A stretch of 64,000 bases of DNA from Limanda limanda. Its lineage: Eukaryota; Chordata; Actinopteri; Pleuronectiformes; Pleuronectidae. How positions within the stretch are numbered: position 1 is the first letter of the stretch; every line of letters starts with the position of its first letter. Below are positions 1 to 11,566 of this stretch, in pieces. The stretch lies in NCBI RefSeq assembly GCF_963576545.1, contig NC_083645.1, forward strand, positions 2,814,001 to 2,878,000, in the 5' to 3' direction. The notes beneath the pieces were generated by a model. The model was given only the letters and a program-made list of their open reading frames with translations, ran no database searches and was not told where the DNA came from. Both the position numbers and the translations under genes were made by a program.

Positions 1-979
1 TCCACTTTCTGTCACTATCCAGTAATGAAGGGAAAATCTCCCAGGCACAAATGGCAACATCTTGCTTGAGATTTTTATTGTTTTGACATGCATCTAGGGT
101 TCAGGTGGCACACGACACGCTCTGGCTTCACTTTTGGGGAGCAGTCATGATGTCAATGTTTAGATGCAGTCTATGTTGTTTTTTTCTATTACAGAGCCCC
201 TCTTAAAAGATTGGGCTGATAAAAATTCCCCTTAAAAAGCAAATGTATTGTACATATTTTTTCCTAGAGTAGTTGATTAAAAAGTCAAAAACCCCATTTT
301 AGATGTAAGCATAGTATATGACACCTAAAAATAATAATAACTAAAATATATGCATTGTTTCAGTTTTACCCACCATATTCCAATCATTCTGTTGTTGAAC
401 GACAGCTGCTACATTATTTAAAAGTGACAGGACGTCATCTCTCTATCATCATCCTCTGTAACACACTGTAGCAGCAGCTCTGCTCTGAGCAGAAGAACCG
501 GAGCTGATCGAGCTAACTGCTTCCACTTTTCCTCAAGTTTTAATACTGGCGAAAAAAAGCTGCCAAGCTGCCAATGCTGCGAGAGAAAGAAGAAATTCAG
601 CTGTCATTGTCAAAGCTGCACTGTGACCTGCGCTATTCCCCACATTAGACCGGATGTAGACGGATGTGGATGTGACTTTAGTCCTAAATCAACCTGCCAG
701 CCATTACTTTCCTCCACTGGTGGAACTGAAGTAGCCAACGGGACGTAAAGTGAAGCTGGGGTGACATATTCCCTGTGATGGATGGTGCCCTGCAGGCCCT
801 GGTGGCCCCGCATGCCAAAATGTCCAGTGATATCACTCTTCAGCACTGTCAATCCAAAGCTCTCCATCTGTAGAGCGAGGCTGATTTGTTCTTCCTAATG
901 TCATCATACTTCCATAAGAGGAAATCCTGGAGAAAGTTCTTTCTCATCTCCCTCATTCATGTCAGTTGGAAACAGATCT
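1..979. other. Unassigned non-coding sequence
   Basis: No recognisable gene. The part at about 440-880 is more GC-rich than its surroundings and has an 85-codon open stretch on the minus strand (610-867), with a few Gly-X-Y-like triplets but no domain I recognise. The sequence around 440-620 has the feel of an interspersed repeat, but no second copy lies in this window. Confidence 0.5.
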
Positions 980-1984
980 GGGGTCTCATTTATAACCGTT
1001 GTGTACGCGTAAAACGGGGCCTGAAACGTGCGTACGCCACTTCTCATGCAAACGTTGGGATTTATAAAAACAAACTTGACGGGGAAAATCTGCGTATTTC
1101 TATGCAAGCTCTGACCCATGCATACGAACATTTTGGAGCCGGGAAAGTGGCGCCGCAGACCTGAGGTGGTGAACTGGAGCAGATTATTGGTCCACTTTTT
1201 CATTTACATAAAAAACAACAGCTTAAGTTGTGCTCGCGGGACATATCTGTTCCACACAAACCTTTTAATTAAAATATATATATAACAATTTACAGCAAAT
1301 TAGGTTCAGATTCCATTGAACAGCGGAGTTACAGAGTCAAGTCATTAATAGGTTTTAATAATATCATCTAACACTGTGCGTGTATCATCAAATCACTGCA
1401 GTGTACGTGACTGTGCCATCAGGCGCACAGAGCGTACAGGAGATCACTTACAAGAAACTTTCCAAATAGTTTCCCAGAGTGGAGGTGAGGATCCACTGAT
1501 GTGAGGGAATCGGTCCGATGCTCTAAATAAATAAATAAATACTGCCGTGACACTGGTGTGTGATTTTGCGTGATGGATGTATGCGAATGGAAGGATAAGG
1601 AAGAAGAGAGGGTTCAGCGATGTCTGATCAGCTAATATAGATTCTATTGATCTGTGATCTTTTTTTATTTCAGGCTACGTTCTTTCTATCACACTCTCCC
1701 ACAGTGTGTTATCCACAGCAGCAGCAGAGTATCATTGTATTTTATTTAATAGTGACATCACTTCTGTCCCATAAAATCTCTCTTCACCTCCACCTCAATA
1801 ACAAAAACCTCGATGTCAGTGTCAGAAAGTTTTGCTTCATCTTTTCATTGCTTGATGCTGTTACTCAATCAGGACTCACGGTGGAAACCCATTGGTCAGC
1901 ACAGCAGCATAGTTTAATATTCATGGCGTGCTTTGCATTGACCATTTATGGTTGAAAGGGGGCGTGTTTTATAAATGAGAGCCC
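980..1984. mobile_element. Non-autonomous PIF/Harbinger-like DNA transposon
   Basis: The two ends are inverted copies of a 16-bp terminal sequence. The left end reads GGGGTCTCATTTATAA and the right end, reverse-complemented, reads GGGCTCTCATTTATAA, with one mismatch. The left subterminal region, with repeated GTACGC and CGTAAAAC motifs and TTTATAAAAAC, resembles teleost Harbinger ends. About 1,005 bp; no transposase or Myb-like frame is present, so it would depend on enzymes supplied elsewhere. I could not fix a clean 3-bp target duplication (left flank TCT, right flank TGG), so the exact ends may be off by a base or two. The family call is from pattern recognition. Confidence 0.65.
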
Positions 1985-2384
1985 TGGCCTCAGAGGTTGT
2001 TTCAATATGATATCACCTGAATACCACACTACACATGCTCTGTCACAGTCAGACCCTTAAGTAGGCCTTTATCTGAACTTAGTTGGTTTATTCTCACATT
2101 TTTAGAAGGAACTTACTCAGTCACCATTGCTAATCGCATGTCATCTACAACCCACACTTCCTGTAGTATACTGCAAGGTTCAATTTTAGTTCAACTTTTT
2201 TCTTTTACATTCTTCAACCAGGTCAAATAATCAAATACCATAATGTATCTTTACTCTACACCCAGATATGCCGCCCCCTGAGGCCTGACAATACAAAAAA
2301 ACATGCAGGTGTCTTACATTGTGTCAGTGATATTAACTGTTAAATGGCACAAAATCTTCTCAGACTCAATAACTCAAAAAATAT
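1985..2384. other. Unassigned non-coding sequence
   Basis: No coding potential, repeat copy or RNA gene recognised between the Harbinger-like element and the LINE fragment. Confidence 0.5.
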
Positions 2385-2940
2385 ATCTTGCTTCTCTGGC
2401 ATGAATCAAAAGTCACTTTCTCTCCTCCAACTTGTTCAGAACAGTGCATCGCGACTTACTGGTTCGAATAAACGATATCACATCAGCACAATCTTGCCAT
2501 TGCTCGATTGGCCCCCTGTTGTTTAGAAAACTATTTTAAGATTTTACTCATCACTTTTAAAGCTTGGCTGTGATCTGGCCTCAAACAACATAGCAGAAAT
2601 GTTGAGCCCAGATGAGCCAGTTAACACCTTTTAGATTCTTACGTGAGAATCATTCTGGTCGTTCCAAAGTCGAGGCTCAAATCTAAAGATAACCATGTTT
2701 TTGCAATCAGGACCCTTCAGCTTCAGGCCTGCCTGAGGACATAAGGCTTGCAGATTCTGTGACTTAAAAAATCTCTTCTCATAATCCCATTTTTACAGAC
2801 TTGCCTTTATGTTGTCTTTTTAATTCAGTATCTTTTATGTTATATTGCTTTATATCCAACCCTAACCACATTTCTTTTATTTGGACTTACTTCTTTTTGG
2901 TGCTATAAAATTAGGTTTGTGTTATTATTATAGTAACTTA
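2385..2940 (+). pseudogene. L2-like LINE reverse transcriptase 3' fragment
   Basis: A 5'-truncated LINE copy. Translation of 2385-2520 gives the C-terminal reverse transcriptase signature NQKSLSLLQLVQNSASR followed by a TILPLLDWPP-type block, usual for L2-like fish LINEs just after the palm domain. The frame stops at about 2524 and drifts through more stops and shifts afterwards. The 3' region ends in a TGCTATAAAAT-like tail with ATT triplets, comparable to the better preserved copy at 60160-60845. It is dead, with no endonuclease domain and no complete RT. Clade assignment beyond L2-like is inference. Confidence 0.75.
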
Positions 2941-5900
2941 ACTTACATCTTGGCTAATAATAGCAGGAGAAGAACAGACGTACCTGATCAGACTAAAAAC
3001 ATTCACTTTCTTACAGGTCAAATAGTTCCAGTGTTCTGTGCATCTTGTCTGTAGAGCCTTATGTATACCTGATAAACCTCAGTCTGTCAGTTGTGAATTA
3101 TTTGAATGCTGGGCTCGCTAAAGGCACCACGACTGTTCCCTCTTTCCCCTGTGTGTGATTCATCTGCAGCCTCACGCTGTGTTGTTGAAAGCTTGCTATC
3201 AGCTGGATGCTGCTGTTGCTGTTTATCCTCAGTGTACACAGTTGTATGACAGCAGAGAGAGATTTTGCTTTTATCTGACTTCACCACAACAACACAGGCC
3301 AGAGATTACACACGGTTCAGCCCGACATCCCGCTGGCATGACTGAGCCTCCGTTTACTGAGCCGGACATTTGTGCCATATCTACAGGTCTGAGGTTGGCA
3401 GAGAAAGAAAGAGGGGAGGTAGGGTTGTGGGGTTCAATCACATCATTTGTGTTTGTCTATTATTTATAAAAGTCTAAATGTGTTTTATTGTCAAAGACAC
3501 AAAAATTGTCCTTTGCATCATCTAAAACATTGATAGTCATATTTAGGATCTTACATTAAACTGATTATGCACTATTGTTTACTTGATGAATTGATGAATT
3601 GATCAATTCAATCATTTGTAATTTGTTGTTACAAACGAAATTTACCCTTGCAATTTACATGAAAGCAGTGAGTTATTGTGCTGTGTCATTTGTTTAATTG
3701 TGTCCTATGCATCTGTTGGCAGACAGAGGAAATTATACGTTTTTAAAAGCCTTTTGCAATAATTTATTGTAGAACTTTGTGCCTCGCTGAAGGATAATTC
3801 AGGATAATCAGTCTGAACGTGGCTTCATATGAGCATCTAGCTTCCTAAGCATCTCACCTGCTCGTTCCTCTGTCTCTGTCTAACCTGTGAGGATGATCTC
3901 TGGTTGCATGAATTGGGCTGGACATAAGTGTCAAAGCATCAGGGAAACACCAGACTGACCATACAATTTGAATTGCTGATGTGGTCAGCTCACATGAATG
4001 AAGGTAAACTTTAATTTTAAGTCACAATCCGTGCCCCATACACAGCACAACAGCAGGTAGTATGGTTGAAATGATTAACATTGACAGATTTCACATCAAC
4101 AGTGACCAGACACCGTTAGAACTCACCATACCCGCAACAGTCACAGTCGCTACACTACATGAAAACTTAACCAAAAACATAAAAAACACATAAACCAGGT
4201 CAGAACATTAACACAACATTATTAAATGAATAACTAAAACCCCTTTATGTAACTAAGACACTTAACAGTCCCATGAGCCTTGACAATCTAAAGCTTATTT
4301 ACATTCAGCGATCATGTATAATCATGCGGTATGAATGTCTTGGTGACATCATTATGAAGTACCATTATCAAAAAAGTTAACATTCGCTAGTTGGGGTATG
4401 TGTCATGACAACTGGGGACTACAGTTAGTGTTTTTTTTAACCTAAAATAAAGTGTATGCTCACCTGACATAGAAAGATTCAGACCTCACAGTTCATTTTA
4501 GATTTTTAAGGTGTTCTGTCAAAATGCCTCTGGATACAGTTGGTTAGAAAGTGTATCACAAAGAATGTTAGGACAGTTGCTTATTCTTCCTCTTGAGAAA
4601 AAATACAATCCAGGTTGTTTAATGCTCTTTCTCTATCTGGCATAATTCATCCGACCTCTCCACATCAGAATCACATCAGTTCCATCTGAGTGTGAATACA
4701 TATGAGCTGTCTGATTGGTCTGGTTTCCATGTTAGGCTGCTTTACAGCTTGGTGACACTACATCACATGATAGGTGAAATACTGTATTTCTGCACTTTCC
4801 TAACAGCATAGAGTAAACTGACAATATGTGGGGGGGGGGGATTAATTGGAGCCATTAAAGGCCTGTTCTAGATACATCTCAGTATCTTAATAGGACCTAA
4901 AAAAAAGTTTGCAGCTCGCAGCTCCCAGCCTGTGAATCCAGGCTCTTTGAGAATCACTTGAAGCAGTGGAAGGTCACATTGGCACGCTGTTCCACTTTGC
5001 TGACACAATTAAACAATGATAGACAGCCCGAACGAAAAAAACCTCCCCACTTTCCCCGAGATACATTTCTCTTTCTCTCTCCCATTTCAAATAGACTGAA
5101 ATCATTGCAGTTGTTAAAATAGAAAACTGCTCAGAATGCTAAGATAGCATCTTAGCAGGCAGTGCAAGTGAGAGAGCGAGAGAGATGAACCCTTTCATAA
5201 ATTCTCATTAGGAGTCACTAATCTGTTCTTTTTGTGTTGGAGGCTTGTGTGCAGGCTCAGGCTGTGCTTTGATAAGAAGGAGGATATAACAGAATGTCAG
5301 CCAGTGCACAGAGAAAGGGGCACAGGCACACATGTCAAAGACCGATGCAAATACGCACAAGCTGCACTCAGGCCGTATTAACTGAAAACACTCTTAATAT
5401 CTGCTGCGAACACAGTAAATACAGTATGATTAACTACGGAATACTAAGATCATTTCATACCTAGTGGAGTTTAGTTTAAAAAATGCAATATTTTTCATAA
5501 AAAGCTGTTACTTGTGTGTACTGGTGGAGAAACAGATCAGCCAGATGCTGCGTCGACATTTACATTTAGAACATTTGCACTGGAGCTCAATATTTTCTAA
5601 AAGTCATTACAGTGCTAACATCTGACACATTATTAAAACTAGTTAGTGGTTTTACTGTTGTGGCTGATTCATATTTTTGTTCGTATAGTTCAATATATGA
5701 TGCAAAATCCACGTTAGAATTGTGTTAAAAAGGAAAAACTGAATCACATTGACAAAAGTAATAAGACATTTTCCAATGGTATTTTTAATGTAGCCCTGGT
5801 TCCTCGAATTTCTGTCGATCACCTAAGATGTTTCTACATTTCCATTTGAGGTAAAACCAGTTTATAGGACATGATTTACTTTCTCTACATTTGGTTTGCA

Positions 5901-6284
5901 CTGCTAGGTCTAATTCAGAAGAGAAGCCAGATTTAGCATCACTGCACCACATTACCAATATTCACAAGCGTCTGACCCGCCCAATATTACTTGGACCACC
6001 ACTTTCTTTCCGGTTATTTGACGTCGACCTTTTTTTCAAAAACTGGCCCAGGATGATTATTCAAGTGATTGTAGTTATTTGTGTGTTCTCATCTGAATGG
6101 AAATATTTGTCAAAACAATATCTTCAATGTAGCTTTAAAAAGACAATGCTATACAATGTCTATAAAATGTATATCAGAGCCAAAACCAAGACCTGAGTTT
6201 GAAGGATCTGAACTCAGACACAGGATTGTGTGGGTGAGGCTCAGACCTGTCAAAGGCTACACAAACTATTCAAAAAACTAACTC
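2941..6284. other. Unassigned AT-rich non-coding sequence
   Basis: More than 3 kb without any gene I can support. It holds a run of ten G at about 4831-4840 and several short open stretches with no domain signal. The 104-codon frame at 3155-3469 looks like chance. No tRNA or rRNA is seen. Confidence 0.5.
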
Positions 6285-6445
6285 TGCTATATTGAAGGTT
6301 CCCAAGAGCCATCAGGGCCTCCATGATTCTAAAGTTGAAGAATTGAACAACCAAGACTCTTCCTAGATCTGGTTGCCTGGACAAACTGAGCAAACCGGGG
6401 GAAGGGCAGAGGAGTGATCAAGGATCTAGGGGTCAATATGGCTCA
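6285..6445 (+). pseudogene. Tc1-like transposase N-terminal fragment
   Basis: The translation starting near 6309 reads RAIRASMILKLKN, a stop, then TTKTLPRSG and KLSKPG. This matches the paired helix-turn-helix DNA-binding region of teleost Tc1-like transposases. One in-frame stop (TGA after KLKN) and sequence drift make it non-functional. No catalytic DDE part follows; the downstream sequence is unrelated, so only about 160 bp survive. It belongs to a different lineage from the Tc1 remains at 9067-9715 and 56438-58115. Confidence 0.7.
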
Positions 6446-6597
6446 GGTTGATTGGTTTGGGCTGAAAGTGCAGTCAGTTGCTACTTGAAAAGCTCAGGGT
6501 GAGTGGTGATGCTTCTTTGAAGGCCCTGGCACTTCATTCCCTCCTGCAACCTGGGGGGCGACAACTCAACCACAAACGATTTACAATGTAAAGTATA
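6446..6597. other. Short unassigned spacer
   Basis: Sequence between the Tc1 scrap and the SINE tail, with no recognised content. Confidence 0.4.
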
Positions 6598-6663
6598 TAA
6601 TGGTCTAAAAGGTCTGTATTTATATAGCACTTTTCTCGTTTGATGACCACTCAGTAAATACAC
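6598..6663 (-). repeat. SINE 3' tail, antisense
   Basis: On the minus strand this reads GAGTGGTCATCA, AGAAAAGTGCTATATAAATA, the same 3' body and tail as the full SINE at 33577-33824. Only the last 60-70 bp are present, with no tRNA-like head. Confidence 0.7.
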
Positions 6664-8655
6664 TGATCCGATTTATGTAAAGTTCTATTGTATAGTGCTT
6701 CAAGTCTTCTTTCCGAATATAATCTGCTCTCTGTCCAAACAGTAAGCTCAGGGAATTGTCTGCCTCAGTTACCAAGCGACTTCTTCAGTTGTTGATAACA
6801 GATTATATGAACCCAGTAATGAACCCAGATCTGCTTTCATAATCTGACTGTGACTTGTTACTTCTTTACTGCTACAATGTCTGCAAGGCCTTTAGAAAAA
6901 ACAAGTCCACATAATGAGGTTAGTAAGCAGAGTAGAAAAAAGCATCATGGCAGACTGACTCTTTGTTCACAGCTACTGCAAATGTGGTCAACATGAATGA
7001 CAGCAAAGCCACTGATACTATTAGGGTAATTTTAAGTTTTATCTGGACCCAAACTGTTATATAGTGGACCGTTATTTATAGGACCATGTGAAGAATACTT
7101 AATGTGAATAAACATGCTTGCAGAAAATCCAAACTCAACAGCATGTTTACACGGACAGCAAAATTCTGAGTTTATGCCAAATAAGAAATTATTTTGATAA
7201 CGTTGCTAACAGAATATTCCATTCACATTCCTGTTGACTTGTTACAGAGCATAGTCTTATGTCCTACTAGATGTATCCTTCATTCAAAGCAGTTGGCAAC
7301 TGACATATGTCGATGTTGCAAACTAGGGAGATGAACTGAAAAAGGACTTGGAGCAGAGAGACTGCATACACAAGGGAAGCAGGGGGGGGTTGTTTACAGG
7401 CCAAACACAGATTGGGGCAGACAATCCCAAGAGCAGGGACTAGACACAGAAAGACAGTAAGACAACCAAGAGTTAGTAGGTTATGAATTACGAAAAAAGC
7501 GGGTCAGAGTCATAACACAGAGACACAGCAGCAGTTCCCAATACACTTTCAGTTTTACAACAACAACACATTAACTTGTTAATGGAAGCTTACATTCTCA
7601 ATGATATTCCAAGAAATTGTAGTCATGGATCTGCTTCAGGTCCACTGAACCTGTCTGCTCCCAGACATCATTTTAAAAAGACATAGGGAGACGCAATGAG
7701 GCACCACACCACCATGCACAAGGCAAACAAAGATGTCTTACCCCATTTCCAAACAGAAAGACTTCCATATACACAATAAATGCATAATTGTAATGGGACT
7801 GCTTATCTAAGAACAATAATCAACTTTATTTATATAGTTTATTATTGTTCTTAAAGCAGCTCTTCCATTATAATACAGTGTAAGCTCAGGGAATAAACAA
7901 GTTAATTCAATGGTTAAAAAAGTAATGTCTATAAACATATTCTGCATACGAATGTTTAAAATCTGAGGGACAAGATTTGGGGGCCGGAAGCCATCCAGTT
8001 TCTGTTTCTAGTTTGACCACATTTGAGGGTTTGGTTGACTGCAGGTAAAATGTCTGTGTGGAGAGCAACAGAGGCAGAACACATTGACTAACATGCATTG
8101 ACTATTGGCTTTTTATTGTATCTGCCTTAATTTGCCAACATGTTGTCTGGACCTGAAACACCTAGAGAAAATACCACTGTTTGTGTTTTGTTTGGATATT
8201 CTTAGAATCATTATAAAAGAAGGTGAACGAAAGACAAGATGGACTCTTGGTCTAAATATTCACTGTCTACATTGGATGCCCAAAATATCAGCTACTGTCC
8301 CATGAGGCTAACTCATCGTCAGACAAATTGTTGTGGATACCAGGTGCATGCAGAGCCACACCATCTTTTTTGGTCAGGACTTTCCATCATGGTTGTACTG
8401 CAGATGTCACATGAACAGCTTAGATTAGATGAGGTCACAGTCATTGCCTCACACCCTCTCATGTCTGCACCATGTCTTCAAGGACCATGTTGACCAGGAG
8501 GTTTTCAGTCATGATAATCTGTTCAGCCTGGCTCAATATCTCCTGAAGGTCAACTCTGTGGTTGAGATTAATATAAAGAAGAAATCAAAATTAAGAGGGA
8601 TTTGTAACACATCCATGAATTGATATTATCAGCTCTGGATGATCTGCAAGTCCCG
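6664..8655. other. Unassigned non-coding sequence
   Basis: No gene recognised. The only structured item is a perfect 13-bp hairpin at 7808-7853. The G-run at about 7382-7388 and the AC-rich text around 7390-7540 could be a very old LTR relic, but nothing firm supports that. Confidence 0.45.
7808..7853. other. Perfect 13-bp hairpin with 20-nt loop
   Basis: TAAGAACAATAAT at 7808-7820 is the exact reverse complement of 7841-7853. The loop is AT-rich. It could be the end of a small foldback element or chance in AT-rich DNA. Thirteen perfect pairs is short for a microRNA precursor. Confidence 0.6.
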
Positions 8656-8681
8656 ATATATATATATATATATATATATAT
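8656..8681. repeat. (AT)n microsatellite
   Basis: An uninterrupted AT dinucleotide run of about 26 bp. Confidence 0.95.
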
Positions 8682-9034
8682 CTTTCAAAATCATAAACCA
8701 CCAGTCTTTGGTGTCAATTACAGCCTGTATTTAAAATATGTTATTCCTTGTGATAACAATGCTGGAGCTTGTGCTTTCCCATTTAGCACTTCTAACACTA
8801 ATCGACAGTCAAGGCCAAGCAAAATATTTGCTGTCTATTTTGACAGATCCGTCAAATTAGTCTCTGTCAGCTTGTCAGTGAACTATGACAGACTGAGATT
8901 GTCAGAAATCTTTAAGACTGTATGATTGTCAGCTAATTTAGGTTTAGGTCTGCAACCCACATCTTGCTGAATAAGTAAGTGTTAATTCATTAATTGATCA
9001 GGAAGCATTTGACTATGGTCTGTGCATACCCACC
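8682..9034. other. Unassigned non-coding sequence
   Basis: No gene or repeat copy recognised between the two AT microsatellites. Confidence 0.45.
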
Positions 9035-9066
9035 ATATATATATATATATATATACTGTATATATA
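9035..9066. repeat. (AT)n microsatellite, interrupted
   Basis: An AT run with one CTG interruption. It sits exactly at the broken 5' edge of the Tc1 fragment that follows. Confidence 0.9.
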
Positions 9067-9715
9067 GTCATATCCTTGGAGGGTTGCACAGACCTCCATG
9101 TCATAGCCGACTGTACCTTGACTGCTGTTAGGTAGTGGGATAATATCTTCAGAGCGATGTCAGACCTTAAGCTGGTGCAGTGGGCCCTGGGTTCCTACTG
9201 GTGCAGAACAATGTCCGGCCTTATGTGGCCAGAGTATGTAGGTAGTTCCTGGATGAGGAAGGCAGTGATGGTATTGACTGGCCTCCATGTTCCCCTGACC
9301 TAAATCCAACTAAGCACCTATGGGACCTGTCCAGGAGCTCGCTGATGGTCTGATCCAGGTCTGGGAGGAGATCCCTGAGGACACCATGCGCCAACTCATC
9401 AGGAGCATGCTCAGACATTTTCAAGAGTACATACAGGCACATGGAGGCTGTACACACTACTGAGTAACATGATGAGATGAAATGTTCGCAAGTTAGATCA
9501 GCCTGTGATTTGAATTTTTTACTATGATTTTCCCTGTGGTTTTGAATCCAGCCCTCAGTGGCTTAATGATTTAGGTTTCCATTGACTGTTGTTGCATCAT
9601 TTTGTTGTCAACAAATTATACAAATTTTAAATCAGATTTTCAACTTGAATAATTAATTCATCAAAATGCGATATGTGATTTAAGTGTTGCCTTAATTTTT
9701 GGGGGGTGTGTGGGG
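9067..9715 (+). pseudogene. Tc1-like transposon 3' half, dead
   Basis: The translation near 9180-9330 reads FLLVQNNVRPYVARVCR, a stop, then FLDEEGSDGIDWPPCSPDL and NPTKHLWDL. This is the C-terminal catalytic half of a teleost Tc1 transposase, including the WPPxSPDLNP block before the last acidic residue. The second catalytic Asp, usually in Q-D-N-A-R-P, is Asn here. The stop at about 9242 and later frame breaks also kill it. The 3' non-coding part, with TTGTTGTCAACA and a TTAAGTGTTGCCTTAATTTTT-like end near 9690-9715, fits the usual element end. The 5' half is missing and an AT microsatellite sits at the break. Confidence 0.8.
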
Positions 9716-9859
9716 GGGGGGTATTACTCATGCTGTGGGGATCTAAATCTGTTTATACAGTCACATTATGGGGACTTAAATAAGTAAATAAGTGGCCATC
9801 CATACCAATGTATCAGTCATTATAGATTGCGAATGATATATGTCAAACATAAGCACATG
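9716..9859. other. Short unassigned spacer with G-run
   Basis: Begins inside a G-rich tract (about 9702-9721) and shows nothing else recognisable. Confidence 0.4.
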
Positions 9860-10085
9860 ACCAGAAAATAAAGAATGAATGGATAGTCAAAGAGATTTGT
9901 CCCCATAACTTGAATCATTCTATTTTAAGGTGAATGTTTTAGGGTTAGATTATGGTTCAATGAAGGTTAGGTTAAGGTTCATCTTAGGTTAAGGTTAGGG
10001 TAAGCCTCCAGGTAATCAATGTACGTCAGTGTAATGTCCTACAAAGTCTTGTGGACACTACCATGTGTGTGTTTGTCTGTGTGCA
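9860..10085 (+). repeat. Degenerate TTAGG-rich interspersed repeat
   Basis: At 9946-10010 there are repeated GGTTAGG, AGGTTAAGG and TTAGGGT blocks, followed by AGGGTAAGCCTCCAGG and GTGTAATGTCC and then a TG-rich stretch. This arrangement is familiar from introns and spacers of many teleosts. It looks telomere-like but is too degenerate and dispersed to be an internal telomere block. The family recall was not checked. Confidence 0.4.
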
Positions 10086-10893
10086 TTTTTCTCACCACTG
10101 TGTCTTTTTTCAATCCCTCTCTCTAAATGTGCTGATGTCTGACCAGATCAGGTCAGGTGATTCCCTTCTAATCTGCGTCCAGAGGAGCTTTAAACAACCT
10201 GACTGTGCTCGGAGTTCACTCACACTGCCGGGTCATCCACCCCTCCCCCCTCATCAGCAGACATGATTGGCCATGTCCAGGTCTGTGTGCCACCACTGAC
10301 CCTGGCAGCATCGCGTCCAGCCTCTGCAGGCTCTAGCAGATGCAGACGTGGGCCAGTTGGCGTGTGGCATATGCTGCCTGCCTCTGAGGCCATCTGGACA
10401 GCGACATCCACCGCCTGCTCTCCCTGCTCCATCACCCCCACGGCCTGCGTCCTCCTCTTCACTCAATCCTTTCCTCCTCCTCTGATCCCACCACTCCGTC
10501 CTTCACTTGTTTCTCCTCTTCCTCTTCGGTTTCGTCTCACATCTTGAAATCCTTTCTTGACACGTCAGGCGTCTCGCTCTCGTTTCCTACAATACAGAGC
10601 ACACAGAGACAATACAAGCAGACCAAAAAGACAGTGAGAGAGAGATGTGAAAAGCAGAGATAAAAGTACTGCTCTTATTTGACTCTGTGGGAGTCAGCGC
10701 TTGTTTTGTGTGTTCTGCTTTCAGCGGTGGGAGAAAAAGGAGAATGAGCCCACCAGGACATAAAGGCTGCAAAATGCTCTTCAAAATAGCAGGATGCAAA
10801 GAGAGCGAGGCACAATCCAATAACGCAGGAGTACAAAACACAATCGGTATGGAATCAAACAGAGAGAAAAGACAAGCAGCGTTTTTAAAGTGA
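10086..10893. other. Unassigned sequence with GC-rich patch
   Basis: The part at about 10190-10560 is distinctly richer in G+C than the surrounding AT-rich DNA and has overlapping open frames of 70-104 codons on both strands. None shows a domain or signature I recognise, and the frames overlap on opposite strands as expected where stop codons are rare. It may be a decayed exon or a regulatory element; the sequence alone does not decide. Confidence 0.4.
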
Positions 10894-11035
10894 TAGTTCA
10901 CTGAAAAATTTGAAATTTACCCATTTTCTGTACTCCACTATGCAGATGGGGGGGGGGGGGGGGGTGAAGTGTTAAAGTCCACAAAATACTTTTGGAGTCT
11001 CAGAGGTAAACAGTGTTTCAACCAAAGTGACCTCT
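10894..11035 (+). repeat. Dispersed repeat C, copy 1
   Basis: Shares with 53950-54065 the ordered blocks CCACTATGC-GATGG, GGTGAAGTGTT, TCCACAAAA and GGTAAACAG. The arrangement GTTCACT...ACTCCACTATGC is typical of a common teleost interspersed repeat. A run of 17 G at 10948-10964 replaces the G-rich centre of the other copy. No coding content. Confidence 0.65.
10948..10964. repeat. Poly-G tract (17 G)
   Basis: The longest G homopolymer in the window. It lies inside repeat C and probably expanded from its GGAGTGGTGGG-like centre. Confidence 0.95.
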
Positions 11036-11176
11036 GATAATCTGATAATGGTGGTGGACAACAGCCGAGGTGGCAGCTGATGATGGATCCTAATTGGCAA
11101 CAGTGGACAATGACTGTGGACTTTGGTGGCATCCGATCCTGATGGTGAATCATGATCTTGCTGGTTGCTGACCATA
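11036..11176. other. Short unassigned spacer
   Basis: Nothing recognised; contains TGATGG and GGTGG repeats only. Confidence 0.4.
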
Positions 11177-11566
11177 GACTATGATTGCAGCAGGACTGCT
11201 TGATATGTAGTATTTCTCCTCAGATACTTGAACATTATTGACAATAATCCATCAATTCATTGACCTTCAGTTCCTTCAAAATGTTTACCCTCATCAATGT
11301 TGCTAAAACCTTTATCCTGATGACGTTCTCCTCTACACTTGACATCTATTGCACTTCTGTCCGTCCTGGGAGAGGGATCCCTCACATGTGGCTCTCTTTG
11401 AGGTTTCTACGTATTTTTACCTGTTAAAAGGGTTTTTAGTAGTTTTTCATTACTCTTGTTGAGGGTTAAGGACAGAGGATGTCACACCATGTTAAAGCCC
11501 TATGAGACAAATTGTGATTTGTGAATATGGGCTATACAAATAAAATTTGATTGATTGATTGATTCT
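11177..11566 (+). repeat. Dispersed repeat B, copy 1
   Basis: About 390 bp that match 43993-44336 closely over most of its length, including CACTTCTGTCCGTCCTGGGA, GGATGTCACACCATGTTAAA and GGGCTATACAAATAAAATTT followed by a (GATT)n tail. A copy-specific insertion of about 45 bp (about 11225-11265) is absent from the second copy. The ending, a CAAATAAAATTTGATTGATT-type tail, is that of a retroposed LINE or SINE 3' end. An antisense remnant lies at 17427-17521. No protein-coding part is preserved. Confidence 0.8.

Noticed and set aside
610..867. 85-codon minus frame with collagen-like GxxGxxG
   Set aside because: Only three to four Gly triplets, no repeat continuation and no exon context.
8239..8623. 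Overlapping frames of 64-84 codons in a row
   Set aside because: Different registers, no motif, and no link to the Tc1 fragment downstream.
10220..10547. Overlapping frames in a GC-rich patch
   Set aside because: Open on both strands at once, as expected from low stop density; no domain.
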